NCBI RefSeq assembly: GCF_016904885.1
Contig: NZ_JADWYI010000001.1
Location: 3,968,001-4,032,000, forward strand
Origin: Archangium primigenium
GTDB lineage: Bacteria; Myxococcota; Myxococcia; Myxococcales; Myxococcaceae
Length of the DNA stretch: 64,000 bases
Direction of reading: 5' to 3'
Positions 8,310-18,166 of the stretch are shown here, one piece after another. The position numbers and the translations under genes were made by a program. The notes under the pieces were generated by a model. The model did no database searches, had not been told where the DNA came from, and saw nothing but the letters and a program-made list of their open reading frames with translations. Numbering within the stretch: position 1 is the first letter of the stretch; each line of letters opens with the position of its first letter.

Positions 8310-9334
8310 GTCGCGCCGAGCAGCTGGAGCGCCTGGGTGAACGCCGGGCGCTCCATGGCCTCGAGCGCGTCCCGGGAGAGGATGAGGCTCAGATGGAAGC
8401 GGTAGTCCGGGCCCTGCGCCGCGACCGTTCCCATGCCGAGGGCCCGCCGGGCCTCGGACCAGGACGGCAGCGCGTCTCCCTGTGGCAGTGAGGCGGGCGG
8501 GCGCTGTCCGCTCTGGAGCGAGAGCAGCAGGAAGACGAGGGCGTAGAAGCACCGCGACACCTGCCGCGTCACCTCCAGCCGGGCCCGCTGCCAGGGCGTG
8601 GGCTCCGCGCCCCAGTACGCGCGCAGCAGGGTCTCCTCCCGCGCGGGGGAGAAGTCGAACCAGAGCATCGCCGTGGTCAGGTCGAGGAACGGGTCGCCCA
8701 TGCACGCCGTCTCCCAGTCGACGAGCCACAGTTGCTCGCCGTCGAAGAGCAGGTTGTTGGGGTTGAGGTCGTTGTGGCACGGCGCCAGCGTGAGGTGGGG
8801 CCGCAGGGCGCGCTGCACCGTCTCGAACCGGTCGAGGAAGGTCTGCACGAGCGCGGGGATGGGGTACTTCGCCCCCACGAGGGTGCCCAGGCCGCCCTGG
8901 ATCATCTGGAGCGCGTCCAGGAAGACGGGGAAGGCGGGGCCGGTGTGCAGGCGGCGCAGCAGCTCGCCGAAGCGCGCGAGGCCCTCGTCGGTCGCGAGCA
9001 GCGGCGTGTGGGGCCGGGTGTCGATGTAGCGGGTGATGCAGACCCCCGTCCGGTCGTCCGCGAAGAGCACAGCGGGCGCGAGGCCCCGCTCGGCGGCGGT
9101 GCGCATGCAGGCGAAGTGGCGCGGGGGACTGTTGAGCGGCGAGGGCGCGTGGATGACGCGCAGCACGTGGGGCTGGCCCGCGACCGTGAGCTTGAGCACG
9201 GGGGCGCCGGAGTAGCCGCCGTGCAGCGGCGCCAGGACGACGCCGTCCTCACTGCCGAACGTCTCGCGGAGGGCGGCCGCCACGGCGTCGCGCCAGGCGG
9301 CGGGGATGAGTTCGTAGGGATTCGCGCTGGACAT
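8306..9334 (-). CDS. Phosphotransferase of the APH / choline kinase family
   Basis: 342 residues. The Brenner motif H187-N-D189 ... N194 (HNDLNPNN) and the metal site D206 in VDWE are intact, and the glycine loop HGGYSGAP lies near residues 38-45. Together with MGDPFLDL after the DxE this resembles choline/ethanolamine kinase-like enzymes rather than aminoglycoside resistance kinases. It would use ATP to phosphorylate a small alcohol. Its neighbour GDPD releases such alcohols from phosphodiesters, so a shared lipid-headgroup role is possible. ATG 9334 has GGAG upstream. Confidence 0.8.
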   Translation of the reverse strand: MSSANPYELIPAAWRDAVAAALRETFGSEDGVVLAPLHGGYSGAPVLKLTVAGQPHVLRVIHAPSPLNSPPRHFACMRTAAERGLAPAVLFADDRTGVCITRYIDTRPHTPLLATDEGLARFGELLRRLHTGPAFPVFLDALQMIQGGLGTLVGAKYPIPALVQTFLDRFETVQRALRPHLTLAPCHNDLNPNNLLFDGEQLWLVDWETACMGDPFLDLTTAMLWFDFSPAREETLLRAYWGAEPTPWQRARLEVTRQVSRCFYALVFLLLSLQSGQRPPASLPQGDALPSWSEARRALGMGTVAAQGPDYRFHLSLILSRDALEAMERPAFTQALQLLGAT

Positions 9335-9413
9335 GGGTGCTCCACGAAGAAAGAGCCCCGGAACACCGCTGGGTGCCCGGGGCCCTGGGTTCACGGCGTG
9401 TGGCCGGACCTGC

Positions 9414-11411
<1,998 letters not shown>

Positions 11412-11565
11412 CGGCGTTCCTGATCTCCCGGTCTGGGGTGGCGCAGTCCAACAGTGGACGGCGCGGGAAGTATCGGGAATCCACCCAGGGTTCAACCCTT
11501 GGTTGCGGAGCGACCGGCCGAGCGGCGTCCAGTGCCTGCCTGCCCTGGAATGGATGGGCCGTCGA

Positions 11566-11592
11566 CCAGTGGATTCCTACTCTTCCAGTGGA
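11566..11592. repeat. Paired CCAGTGGA direct repeats in the speA / clpX-like spacer
   Basis: CCAGTGGA occurs at 11566-11573 and 11585-11592, 19 bases apart (about two helical turns), and a third related CAGTGGA is at 11452-11458. They sit 40-60 bases before the ClpX-like start in the 218-base divergent spacer and may be an activator site. Nothing else is clear in that spacer. Confidence 0.35.
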
Positions 11593-11629
11593 AAGCAGCT
11601 CCAGCCGTCCGACGAGAAGGAGAGGATAC

Positions 11630-12703
11630 ATGGAGTCGTCCGCACGCAGGGAATCACCCATCCTGACTCCCCGGGAGATCTACGAGCGGCTCGACCGCTT
11701 CGTGATCGGGCAGGAGGCGGCCAAGCGGGCCGTGGCCATCGCCGCGCACAACCACCTCAAGCGGGTTCAAGCCCGCCGGATGCGGCGCGCCTCGCTCATC
11801 AAGAAGTCCAACATCCTGCTCATCGGACCCACGGGCAGCGGCAAGACGCACATCGCCCGCAACCTGGCGGAGATCCTCTCCGTGCCTTTCACCACCGTGG
11901 ACGCCACCGAGTACACGGAGGCCGGCTACTACGGCAAGGACGTGGAGGTCATGGTCGCCGACCTGCTCTTCAAGTCCAACCATTCGGTGGAGGACACCCA
12001 GCGCGGCATCATCTTCATCGACGAGGTGGACAAGATCGCCCGGCGCTCCCAGGGCGCGCGCAACGGGGCGGGCAGCCGGGACATCGGCGGCGAGGGCGTG
12101 CAGCAGGCGCTGCTCAAGCTCCTGGAGGGACGTGAGGTCTTCGTCCCCATGAACGTCACCCAGTCCTTCAACCGCGGGGACACGGTCTCCATCGACACCC
12201 GGGACATCCTGTTCATCTGCGCGGGCACGTTCTCGGACCTGCAGGAGTACGGGCACCTGTCCGAGTCGCGGGTCATGGGCTTTGGCTCGTCGGAGACCCA
12301 GCGGCTGCAGCGGCGCATCACCACCAAGCAGCTCGTGGACTTCGGCATGCTGTCGGAGTTCCTCGGCCGCCTGCCCGTGGTGGTGCAGCTGGGCCTCTTG
12401 GGCGAGCCGGAGCTCTTGCGCGTGCTCACCGAGCCGCCCGACTCCATCGTGCGCGAGTACGGGGAGCTCCTGGGCATGGACGGCATCGAGCTGGACCTCA
12501 CCGAGGACGCCCTGCGCGAGGTGGTGCACTTCTCGGTGGACAAGGGCCTGGGGGCCCGCGGCCTGCGCTCCATCATCGAGCACGTGATGGCGGACGTGAT
12601 GTTCGACGCGCCCGAGCGGCGCATGCGCCGCGTCACCGTGGATCGGGAGTTCGTCCGGAGCCGGCTGGTGGGGCTCGAGGCGGGGGCGGGGCTCGGGGCT
12701 TGA
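11630..12703 (+). CDS. ClpX-like AAA+ ATPase lacking the zinc-binding domain
   Basis: 357 residues against ~420 for ClpX. The AAA+ core is intact: Walker A GPTGSGKT (66-73), Walker B FIDEVDK, sensor region and ClpX signature GGEGVQQALLKLLEG, ending with GLGARGLRSI. Missing are the N-terminal C4 zinc domain and the RKH pore loop. The GYVG pore loop reads GYYG (99-102), and the ClpP-docking IGF loop reads MGF. ATG 11630 follows GAAGGAGAGG. It probably unfolds a special substrate set; whether it docks to ClpP is open. The last 71 bases overlap the convergent CvpA gene. Confidence 0.85.
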   Translation: MESSARRESPILTPREIYERLDRFVIGQEAAKRAVAIAAHNHLKRVQARRMRRASLIKKSNILLIGPTGSGKTHIARNLAEILSVPFTTVDATEYTEAGYYGKDVEVMVADLLFKSNHSVEDTQRGIIFIDEVDKIARRSQGARNGAGSRDIGGEGVQQALLKLLEGREVFVPMNVTQSFNRGDTVSIDTRDILFICAGTFSDLQEYGHLSESRVMGFGSSETQRLQRRITTKQLVDFGMLSEFLGRLPVVVQLGLLGEPELLRVLTEPPDSIVREYGELLGMDGIELDLTEDALREVVHFSVDKGLGARGLRSIIEHVMADVMFDAPERRMRRVTVDREFVRSRLVGLEAGAGLGA

Positions 12704-13493
12704 CGTCCCCTCGCGGCGCCGCCTTCTCCCGGGGCGCCGCATCGTCCGACTCGGAGGCATGGGCCACCGCTCCGAGCCGGGCGACGAACTCGGGATCCTG
12801 CAGCAGTTGCATCACGATGTTGCTGCGCAGGACCTCCTGGGTGTCGCCGCGCTCGATCGCGGCGCGCAGGTTCCGGTCCGACAGCGCCTTCTGGTAGCGC
12901 GGGTCCTGCTTGAGGGCCTTGTAGGCCGGATCATTGGACAGGTGCCGGGCCTGCTCGGGGTGGGTCATCACCCGCGTCACCGCCACCATGTCGCGCACCG
13001 CGGAGAACTGCGTCAGTTCGAAGGCGTTGTAGCGCCGCGCCAGGTCGAAGCAGAGCGAGTCCTTGGGCGACAGGCCGAACTTCTTGCCCGCCACCACCAC
13101 GTTCTTCTCCACGAAGACGAGCGCGCTGAGCGCCACGTAGGCGATGAGCACGACCTTGAGGCCGCCGAGAATGAAGCCCAGGGCACCATCCACCCCGCGC
13201 TTCTCGGAATCCTGGGCGCCGAAGAGCCGCCGCAGGATCTGGGTGAGCACGTAGCGCACCGTCACCAGCAGCACGACGAAGAGCAGGAGCGAGGCGGCGA
13301 GCGTGCCGATGAGCAGCGGCGTGCCCCCGAGCAGCTCGGCCATGCGCGGCCCCAGCACGGGGCCCAGCCGGCGTGAGACGAACCAGGCCGCGGTGAGCGC
13401 CAACATGTGGGCGATCTGCCGGGCCGCCCCGGTCGCGGCGCCCACCAGGGCGAACACCAGCGTCAGGCCCAGGATGATGAGATCGATCGTCAC
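12633..13493 (-). CDS. CvpA family membrane protein
   Basis: 286 residues. Four hydrophobic helices in the first ~130 residues with the CvpA pattern (ILGLTLVFALVGAATGAAR and VDGALGFILGG). The family is needed for colicin V export and envelope homeostasis in some bacteria; biochemical role unknown. The C-terminal 150 residues are soluble and end in a Pro-rich tail that overlaps the 3' end of the ClpX-like gene on the other strand. GTG start at 13493. It is followed upstream by the dnaJ-like/dnaK-like genes on the same strand, 33 bases away, so it may be the last gene of that operon. Confidence 0.8.
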   Translation of the reverse strand: MTIDLIILGLTLVFALVGAATGAARQIAHMLALTAAWFVSRRLGPVLGPRMAELLGGTPLLIGTLAASLLLFVVLLVTVRYVLTQILRRLFGAQDSEKRGVDGALGFILGGLKVVLIAYVALSALVFVEKNVVVAGKKFGLSPKDSLCFDLARRYNAFELTQFSAVRDMVAVTRVMTHPEQARHLSNDPAYKALKQDPRYQKALSDRNLRAAIERGDTQEVLRSNIVMQLLQDPEFVARLGAVAHASESDDAAPREKAAPRGDVKPRAPPPPRAPPAGSGRTPDPR

Positions 13494-13526
13494 GCGGAGT
13501 CTTTCCCGTGGGCCGCCTGGCGCCCG

Positions 13527-14747
13527 TCAGCGAATCTTGAAGGCGTCGCCCTGCTTGCGCGCCTCCTCGAGCAGCACCTTCTGCACCTCGGCGAGCTTTT
13601 CCTTGTAGCGCGCGTTGGCGGGCTCGTAGGTGAGCGCCATCTTCAGGTTGCGCTCGGCCGAGGCCCACCGGCCAGCGTCCGCGTCCGCGGCGCCCGTCTG
13701 GTAGAACTGGCGGCCCTTGGGGTGCACGCCGATCTGCTCCTCCACCTGGCGCTTGGACGCGGCGCGCGTCTCGGCCTCGGAGGTCTCGGTGAAGCGCAGC
13801 TTGTGGGCGCGCTCCGGGCCGGAGATGTCGGCCGTGTACTGGCGGCGCTTCGCGTCGTCGCGCAGCACGTAGTAGGCCTCGGTGACGCGCTTGTAGAGCT
13901 CGTTGACGCGCTCCTTGAGCTCCTTGTCGTCCAGGTGGAAGTAGCGGTCCGGGTGGTAGGCGCGGCTCTCGCGGTAGAAGGCCTTCTTGATGTCCGCGGG
14001 GGGCACCGTGCGCTCCACCATGAGGATCTCGAAGTAGTCCAGCTCATCCAGCCGGGCGCAGCGCGCGGCGAGCGAGGCCATCTGCGCCGGATCCGGCTCG
14101 GACTTGCTGGCGGCCGGGGGCGGAGGCGGCGGGGCGGCGGGCGTGGACAGGGTGGGGCGGGCGACGGCCGCGGCGGGTGGCGTCACCGGCGCCACGGCCG
14201 GGGCGATGGCCGGAGCCACGGCTGGGGCGATGGCGGGCGCCACCGACGGCACGAGCGGCGCGATGGACGGCATGGACGGGCGCGGGGGCGGCTGGATGGC
14301 CGAGGGGGGCGGGGGCGGCGGCCGGGCGATGCCCACGCCCGAGGGGGGCCGCGCGGGCGCGCTAGGGGGCACCACGGGCGGCAGCGCCGTGGCGGACGGG
14401 CTCGCGACACGCGGGGGCACGGGCGGCACTCCCGGGGACGAGGCTCGCGCGGGCGCGATGCTCGGAATCCCGCCCACCGTGGGCCGGGAGCCCGTGGGCG
14501 TGCCCGGAGGGCGCACGGGGGGCGCCGCCGGCGGCGCGGCGGGGGGCACCGCGGGAATCTTCGTCGTGGGCCGCGCGGCCGAGGCGACGGGCGGAACGGT
14601 GGGCAGCTTCACCGTGGGGCGCGCGACGCTCGGCAGCGGGGCGGCCACGCCCGGGGAGGCCGGCGCGGCGGTCGGGGTCTGGGAGGCCTCGGCCGGGGGC
14701 GGCGGAGGCGCGGCGGGTTTGCCGCCACCATTGGGGGGCTGGGACAT
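13527..14747 (-). CDS. DnaJ-domain protein with Pro/Ala-rich N-terminus and TPR-like tail
   Basis: 406 residues. The first ~230 are low-complexity Pro/Ala/Val, including short IAPAVAP repeats, and likely disordered. A J domain follows (DYFEILMVERT ... YHPDRY), with the HPD motif needed to stimulate Hsp70. The last ~80 residues (GRWASAERNLKMALTYEP) look like a TPR unit. There is no G/F or zinc domain, so this is a class III co-chaperone. It starts 9 bases after the hsp70 stop, so the pair is surely co-transcribed and the J protein is the likely partner of that Hsp70. Confidence 0.88.
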   Translation of the reverse strand: MSQPPNGGGKPAAPPPPPAEASQTPTAAPASPGVAAPLPSVARPTVKLPTVPPVASAARPTTKIPAVPPAAPPAAPPVRPPGTPTGSRPTVGGIPSIAPARASSPGVPPVPPRVASPSATALPPVVPPSAPARPPSGVGIARPPPPPPSAIQPPPRPSMPSIAPLVPSVAPAIAPAVAPAIAPAVAPVTPPAAAVARPTLSTPAAPPPPPPAASKSEPDPAQMASLAARCARLDELDYFEILMVERTVPPADIKKAFYRESRAYHPDRYFHLDDKELKERVNELYKRVTEAYYVLRDDAKRRQYTADISGPERAHKLRFTETSEAETRAASKRQVEEQIGVHPKGRQFYQTGAADADAGRWASAERNLKMALTYEPANARYKEKLAEVQKVLLEEARKQGDAFKIR

Positions 14748-14756
14748 GGTGCGAAC

Positions 14757-16373
14757 TCATCTGCCCCGGCGAGGGGCGGCCGCGGGCAGGTCTTCCCCAT
14801 GACCCGCGAGTTGAAGCTGCTGGTTGGCCTGGATGGAGCGCTGGATGTCCGCCTCCGACAGGCCCGAGGACATGGTGAGCGTGGTGGACGTCTTCTGGCC
14901 CGTCTCCGGGTCCTCCGCCGAGACGTTCACCATGCCGTCGGTGTTGATCTCGAACGTCACGTCGATCTTCACCTCGCCCCGGTAGCCCACGCGGAAGCCG
15001 GAGAACTCGAACTCGCCGAGCATCTCACACTCGTCGGCCCGGTTGCTCTCGCCCTGGTAGACGCGGATCTTCACCTTCTCCTGGCCGTCGCGGCTGGTGG
15101 TGAAGCTCTTGGAGCGATCGATGGGCACCGGGGTGTTCTTGTCGATGATCTTCTCGGTGTAGCCGCCCACGGTGCCGATGCGCAGGGTCAGGGGCGTCAC
15201 GTCCACCAGGAAGGTCTCGGTGGCGCTGTCCATGAGGGCATTGGCCTGGAGCGCCGCGCCCATGGCGACGACCTGATCCGGGTTGATGCCCTCCTTGGGC
15301 TCCTTCTGGAAGTAGTGGCGCACGGAGTTGCGGATGATGGGCAGGCGCGTGGGGCCGCCCACGAGGATGACCGCGTCGATGTCCGCGGCCGTCATGCGCG
15401 CGGACTGCAGGGCCTCGTCGCACACCTTGAAGGTGCGCTGCACCAGGTCCATCACCATGCGGTTGAACTGGTCCTGGGTCAGCCGCGCCTCCAGGTCCAG
15501 CACCTTGCCCTGGGCGTCCTGGCAGATGCCCTCGCAGAAGACCTCGGCCACGCCGGTGCCGCCCACGTCGATCTTCGCCCGCTCCGCCGCGTCCTTGAGC
15601 ATCTGCAGGCAGAACTTATTCTGCCGCAGGTCCAGGCGCGTGCGCTTGAGGAAGTCGTCGGCCAGCCACGTCATGATGCGGTCGTCGAAGTCGTCGCCGC
15701 CCAGGTAGGTGTCACCCGCGGTGGACAGCACCTCGAAGACGTCCTTGCCAATCTCCAGGATGGAGACGTCGAAGGTGCCGCCGCCCAGGTCGTACACCAC
15801 CACGCGCTGGCTCACGTCCCGGCCAAAGCCGTAGGCGAGCGCCGCCGCGGTGGGCTCGTTGAGGATGCGCAGCACCTCCAGCCCCGCGATGCGGCCCGCG
15901 TCCTTGGTCGCCTGGCGCTGGTTGTCGTTGAAGTAGGCCGGCACGGTGATGACCGCCTTCTTCACGGGGCGGTCCAGGTACGTCTCCGCGATGGCCTTCA
16001 TCTCCTTGAGCACCAGCGCGGAGATGTCCGGCAGCGAGTACGTCTGCCCCCGCACGGCGATGCGCACCGCGTTGTTGTCCCCTTCGACGATCTGGTACGG
16101 CATCACCGCCTGGGCCTTCTTCACCTCGTCGGAGAAGAAGTAGCGGCCGATGAGCCGCTTGGCGGAGTACACCGTCGACTCCGCGTTGGTGATGATGTTG
16201 CGCTTGGCGGCGTTGCCCACCAGCACCGAGCCGTCCTCGAGGAAGGACACACACGAGGCGTGCGTGGTCTCATCCCACTCGTTGGGGATGACGAACGGCT
16301 GACCGTCCTGCACCACGGACACACACGAGGTGGAGGTTCCCAGGTCGATGCCGATCGCGATCTCTTCCGACAT
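14757..16373 (-). CDS. DnaK-like Hsp70 without full C-terminal lid
   Basis: 538 residues against ~610-640 for DnaK. The ATPase domain is complete (GIDLGTSTSCVSV; ATP phosphate loops DLGGGTFDVS and GGPTRLP), and the linker/substrate domain start reads FLVDVTPLTLRIGTV. The beta-sandwich is present but the protein stops after ~30 residues of the following helix, so the helical lid is nearly absent. Myxobacteria carry many Hsp70 paralogues, for example SglK of Myxococcus xanthus, needed for social motility; this gene is not clearly that one. ATG 16373 has GGAGACGG upstream and a good promoter behind it. Confidence 0.9.
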   Translation of the reverse strand: MSEEIAIGIDLGTSTSCVSVVQDGQPFVIPNEWDETTHASCVSFLEDGSVLVGNAAKRNIITNAESTVYSAKRLIGRYFFSDEVKKAQAVMPYQIVEGDNNAVRIAVRGQTYSLPDISALVLKEMKAIAETYLDRPVKKAVITVPAYFNDNQRQATKDAGRIAGLEVLRILNEPTAAALAYGFGRDVSQRVVVYDLGGGTFDVSILEIGKDVFEVLSTAGDTYLGGDDFDDRIMTWLADDFLKRTRLDLRQNKFCLQMLKDAAERAKIDVGGTGVAEVFCEGICQDAQGKVLDLEARLTQDQFNRMVMDLVQRTFKVCDEALQSARMTAADIDAVILVGGPTRLPIIRNSVRHYFQKEPKEGINPDQVVAMGAALQANALMDSATETFLVDVTPLTLRIGTVGGYTEKIIDKNTPVPIDRSKSFTTSRDGQEKVKIRVYQGESNRADECEMLGEFEFSGFRVGYRGEVKIDVTFEINTDGMVNVSAEDPETGQKTSTTLTMSSGLSEADIQRSIQANQQLQLAGHGEDLPAAAPRRGR

Positions 16374-16432
16374 TCCGTCTCCACTGTAGCCAGGGAAGGC
16401 TCCGCCGCGCGGGGCCTCGCAAAAGCGGGGGG

Positions 16433-16462
16433 ATGTTAGGCACCTTGCAACGGCACTGTCAA
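16433..16462 (-). promoter_or_regulatory. Promoter of the hsp70-dnaJ-like operon
   Basis: On the minus strand, TTGACA (16462-16457), an 18-base spacer and TAACAT (16438-16433) form a near-consensus sigma-70 promoter, giving a ~50-base leader before ATG 16373. Further upstream CTTGAAA lies at about 16489-16495, which fits the -35 of a heat-shock sigma-32 promoter, though no clear matching -10 is seen. Confidence 0.6.
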
Positions 16463-16470
16463 ACGTTACG

Positions 16471-16485
16471 TAGGGTTAAACCCTA
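16471..16485. promoter_or_regulatory. TAGGGTT-A-AACCCTA palindrome
   Basis: A perfect 7-bp inverted repeat with one central base, just upstream of the -35 box of the hsp70 promoter and ~115 bases before the divergent amidotransferase-like gene. Its place and symmetry fit an operator for a dimeric regulator. No regulator is identified. Confidence 0.45.
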
Positions 16486-16597
16486 GTCGTTTCAAGGGGT
16501 TGGACTTACGTGGAGGACCGACAGGGCCGGGTTGAGGGGTGGGGGCGCCGTCCCTATCTGAAAGCGGAACCCGTGGTGGAGCCTGGAGGGTGCCCTC

Positions 16598-17431
16598 ATG
16601 CCCGTGGCGCTGGCCGTCCTGACGTCCGACCCGAATCTGATGCGCTGCGAACTGCACCGTCTCGAAGGCCAGGTGTCCCTGAGGACCGAGGAGGGCCGGT
16701 GCAATGCCATGGGCATTGGCGCCTACGCCCAGGAGGACGTGCTGCTCGAGCGCTTCCCCCGGGACGCGGACCCGCGGCTGGAGTTGCTCGCACCGCGTCA
16801 TGAGACGGAGGCCCTGCTCGTCCACGGCCGGCGCCTGCCCGTGGGCCAATCCCTGGAGGAGAACACCCAGCCCTTCCGCGCGCGGCGCTGGTTGTTCGCC
16901 CATGCCGGGAGCCTGGAGGCCTTCGCCGACCTGCGCCCGGAACTGCTCGCCGCGCTGCCCGACTTCCTCCGCCGACAGATTCGCGGTGAGACGGACAGTG
17001 AAGTCGTCTTCGCCCACTTCCTCAAGCGCCTGTGGGAGACGGGGCAGGTGGATGATCCCCGGGTGTCGGCGCGGGTCGCGGGCCAGGTGCTGGCGGACAC
17101 GGCCCAGGCCCTGGCCCAGGCGTCGGTCCGGGCGGGGGCCGCGCGCACCTCCTCGCTCAACCTCCTGGCCACCAACGGCCGCGTGCTCGTGGCCACGCGC
17201 CTGGGGGCCGCGCCGCTGTACTCCACGCGCCTGGAGGGGACCGACACCTGCGAGGTGTGTGGCCTCACGCCCCAGACGCCGGACATCCAGCCCGGGGTGA
17301 AGGCCCACCGGCGCCGGCACACGGTGGTGGTGGCCACGCACCCGCAGCGCACCGCCGGGTGGGTGGAGCTGGCCGACGGCGCCACGCTCGGGGTGGACGC
17401 GGACCTGCACCCCCGGCTCTCGCGGCCTTGA
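16598..17431 (+). CDS. Class II glutamine amidotransferase-fold protein without N-terminal Cys
   Basis: 277 residues with the layout of YafJ/EgtC-like Ntn amidotransferases: NAMGIGAY near residue 36, an FAHAGSL strand, and SLNLLATNG late in the fold. The catalytic residue of this class is Cys2, exposed after Met removal. Here the protein begins M-P-V, and ATG 16598 is well supported by GGAGGG seven bases upstream; no other start offers a Cys. Glutaminase activity is therefore unlikely and the protein may act as a binding or structural member. Confidence 0.75.
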   Translation: MPVALAVLTSDPNLMRCELHRLEGQVSLRTEEGRCNAMGIGAYAQEDVLLERFPRDADPRLELLAPRHETEALLVHGRRLPVGQSLEENTQPFRARRWLFAHAGSLEAFADLRPELLAALPDFLRRQIRGETDSEVVFAHFLKRLWETGQVDDPRVSARVAGQVLADTAQALAQASVRAGAARTSSLNLLATNGRVLVATRLGAAPLYSTRLEGTDTCEVCGLTPQTPDIQPGVKAHRRRHTVVVATHPQRTAGWVELADGATLGVDADLHPRLSRP

Positions 17432-17440
17432 GCCCGCGGC

Positions 17441-18166
17441 TCAGCCGAAGAAGGACACCTCGAGAAAACGCATGAAGAGGTTGGCGGCGGCGTGGAACAG
17501 GGCGGCCCCCACCACGCTGCCCGTGCGCTCGCGCATCCAGCCGAAGAGCAGCGCGGGGAAGAAGACCGACAGGCGCCACACCTGGAAGATGGCCAGGTGC
17601 CCGAGCGCGAAGAGCACCGCCGTCAGCCAGAAGGCCGGGCCCCAGCGGATGCCGAACACGCGCCGGCCCTGGGGCCAGGCGTCGCGCAGCCGCGTCTGCA
17701 TGTAGCCGCGGTAGAAGAACTCCTCGGGCAGGGCCACCACGAAGAGCTGATCCACCACCCACTCGCCAAAGCGCTCGGGCAGCCGGGGGGTGAAGTGCGC
17801 CGCGCCCCGAAAGGGCGCGAGCAGCCGCGCGAGCTCTCCGGGCAGCAGCGGCAGCACCTCGGTCCACAGCGCGAAGAGGCCGAAGAAGAGCGGCAGCACC
17901 CCGGCGCTCACCCCCAGGAAGTACAGCACGTCCCGGCGCCACGTGCGCAGGCTCAGGCCGTAGTCCCGGTAGTCCTCGCCGCGCCAGCGCATGGGGATGA
18001 GCGGCAGGTAGAGGAAGCCCACGGTGGCCACCAGCTTGGGGATGCCCGAGCCCCCGAAGAGCAGGAAGGACACGATGATGCCCAGGAAGCCGAGCCCCCA
18101 CAGGCCAAGGACCTCCTGGACGGCGCCCGGCCGCGAGACGGCCGGGGTGGCCGGGGTGGCGCTCAT
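17441..18166 (-). CDS. CPBP glutamic-type intramembrane protease, candidate myxosortase (MrtX-like)
   Basis: 241 residues, about seven membrane helices. All CPBP/Rce1 motifs are present: E148-E149-x3-R153 (EEFFYR), His190 (LFALGHLAIF) and H225-x3-N229 (HAAAN). Such enzymes cut membrane proteins inside the bilayer. Myxosortases of this family (MrtX is MXAN_2755 in M. xanthus) are proposed to process MYXO-CTERM tails, and one such substrate is coded at 53766-56573. Placement in the MrtX group is inference from family and genomic region. ATG 18166 overlaps the stop of the upstream trypsin-like gene by ATGA, so the two are translated together. Confidence 0.82.
   Translation of the reverse strand: MSATPATPAVSRPGAVQEVLGLWGLGFLGIIVSFLLFGGSGIPKLVATVGFLYLPLIPMRWRGEDYRDYGLSLRTWRRDVLYFLGVSAGVLPLFFGLFALWTEVLPLLPGELARLLAPFRGAAHFTPRLPERFGEWVVDQLFVVALPEEFFYRGYMQTRLRDAWPQGRRVFGIRWGPAFWLTAVLFALGHLAIFQVWRLSVFFPALLFGWMRERTGSVVGAALFHAAANLFMRFLEVSFFG

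Noticed and set aside
8306..9334. Aminoglycoside resistance kinase
   Set aside because: Motif spacing and the MGDPFLDL segment fit choline/ethanolamine-kinase-like proteins better, and no other resistance gene is near.
14104..14747. Low-complexity Pro/Ala region as a separate gene
   Set aside because: It is continuous in frame with the J domain and starts 9 bases after the hsp70 stop.
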